This document shows, piece by piece, positions 5,979-6,482 of a stretch of DNA of 6,482 nucleotides. Numbering within the stretch: position 1 is the stretch's first letter; the number at the start of each line of letters is the position of its first letter. The position numbers were made by a program, and so were the translations under genes. The notes under the pieces were generated by a model. That model saw nothing but the letters and a program-made list of their open reading frames with translations. It did not search any database and was not told the origin of the DNA. This DNA is from Pedobacter sp. UBA1654 (GTDB lineage Bacteria; Bacteroidota; Bacteroidia; Sphingobacteriales; Sphingobacteriaceae): NCBI GenBank assembly GCA_002320935.1, contig DCLG01000018.1, positions 1-6,482 on the forward strand, read 5' to 3'.

Positions 5979-6464
5979 ATGCCAGCAAAGGTAGTAGAAG
6001 ATTGTGCGAAGTTATTAGCTGCGCAGGAGCTGAATATCGCATTCGCTGAGAGTGCAACGGTAGGACGAATGGCTGCAGAGTTCGGACTCACCGACGAAGC
6101 GGGTAAAGTGTTGAAGGGTGGCGTCGTATGTTATGATGCCGGCGTGAAAGAGGATTTGCTAAAAGTGGACGTTAAGCTGGTTGAGCAGTTTAGTCCTGAA
6201 TCGGCGGAGGTTACTGAAGCTGCAGCAAAAGGTTTAAGGGCAATGATGCCGGCCGCTATTCATGTTGCCATTACTGGGCTAACCTGCCCTGGTGGTAGTG
6301 AATCTGTGGAAAAGCCGGTGGGTACCATGTTTGTCCACTGTATATCAGATAAGTTTGAATTTGCAGACCGAACGGAATTTACCGGGAGCAAGGAGGTGAT
6401 TATCATGAAGTGTATCGAACACTTCGCAGAAAGATTAATCCAAAAAATAAGCCCGGATCATTGA
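5979..6464 (+). CDS. Stand-alone CinA C-terminal domain protein (PncC-like)
   Basis: A 161-residue single-domain protein of the CinA C-terminal family, whose best-studied members are NMN amidohydrolases (PncC) that recycle nicotinamide mononucleotide to NaMN for NAD synthesis. Family blocks in order: AFAESATVGR (21-30) at the place of AESCTGG, LKGGVVCYDAGVKEDLL (45-61), SPESAEVTEAAAKGLRAM (72-89), and AITGLTCPGGS with EKPVGTMF (97-118). The putative catalytic Ser25 and the lysine five residues after Tyr (Lys57) are both kept, consistent with the reported Ser-Lys dyad. The first motif is altered from ESCTGG to ESATVG, and the TGIAGPGG loop to TGLTCPGG. This may be a lineage variant and could affect substrate. 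No N-terminal MoCF-like CinA domain is present. It follows the acidic gene closely, with an SD that defines the start. Its last few codons form the left arm of the downstream terminator. Confidence 0.85.
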   Translation: MPAKVVEDCAKLLAAQELNIAFAESATVGRMAAEFGLTDEAGKVLKGGVVCYDAGVKEDLLKVDVKLVEQFSPESAEVTEAAAKGLRAMMPAAIHVAITGLTCPGGSESVEKPVGTMFVHCISDKFEFADRTEFTGSKEVIIMKCIEHFAERLIQKISPDH

Positions 6465-6482
6465 TCCGGGCTTATTTTTTGG
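6440..6482. terminator. Perfect palindromic terminator overlapping the CinA stop codon
   Basis: The 43 bp from 6440 to the window end form a perfect inverted repeat around base 6461: 21-bp arms with core GCCCGGATCA / TGATCCGGGC flanked by A6 on the left and T6 on the right. It is an excellent rho-independent terminator in both directions. The TGA stop (6462-6464) lies just right of the centre, so the left arm is the last seven or so codons of the CinA-domain gene. A convergent gene to the right would fit. Confidence 0.9.

Overview
The window looks like a chromosomal segment of a Bacteroidota bacterium, most likely of the Sphingobacteriales (Pedobacter/Mucilaginibacter type). The grounds are low-to-moderate GC, A/T-rich start regions mostly without Shine-Dalgarno sequences, a promoter of the Bacteroidota TTG/TAnnTTTG form, and family-level resemblance of nearly every protein. 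No mobile element, CRISPR array, tRNA or rRNA is visible.

Left part (1-1414, minus strand): a biosynthetic-type thiolase (acetyl-CoA acetyltransferase), followed 6 bp downstream by the 5' end of a secreted or membrane-associated protein that runs off the left edge. They look like one operon. A good Bacteroidota promoter candidate lies about 90 bp upstream, and the leader carries a perfect 10-bp inverted repeat ending 15 bp before the start codon.

Middle (1600-2690, plus strand): a small predicted outer-membrane beta-barrel of DUF481 type, then a 91-residue, extremely acidic, probably disordered protein of unknown function. The following 260-bp intergenic stretch holds an array of 11-bp tandem units (consensus TTTGATGTGGG) with one inverted copy beside it, and the rho-independent terminator of the next gene.

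Right-middle (2951-4915): a large GNAT-fold acyltransferase-like protein (minus) and a Fpg/Nei-family DNA glycosylase (plus) diverge from a 66-bp intergenic region that contains a 13-bp palindrome. The glycosylase keeps the N-terminal catalytic residues but has no cysteine at all, so its C-terminal finger must be of the 'zincless' kind. A long perfect hairpin without a T-tract follows it.

Right part (5026-6482): an ECF sigma factor (minus) diverges from a probable two-gene operon (plus): a second acidic, asparagine-rich 94-residue protein and a stand-alone CinA C-terminal (PncC/NMN amidohydrolase-like) domain with an altered ESCTGG motif. The CinA stop codon lies inside the right arm of a perfect palindromic terminator that reaches the end of the window.

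A base-excision glycosylase, an ECF sigma factor, a possible NMN-recycling enzyme and two hydrophilic acidic proteins suggest a loose stress or maintenance neighbourhood. This is inference from gene content. No dramatic new system is evident; the most interesting points are the zincless glycosylase, the 11-bp repeat array, the two acidic proteins and the variant CinA domain.
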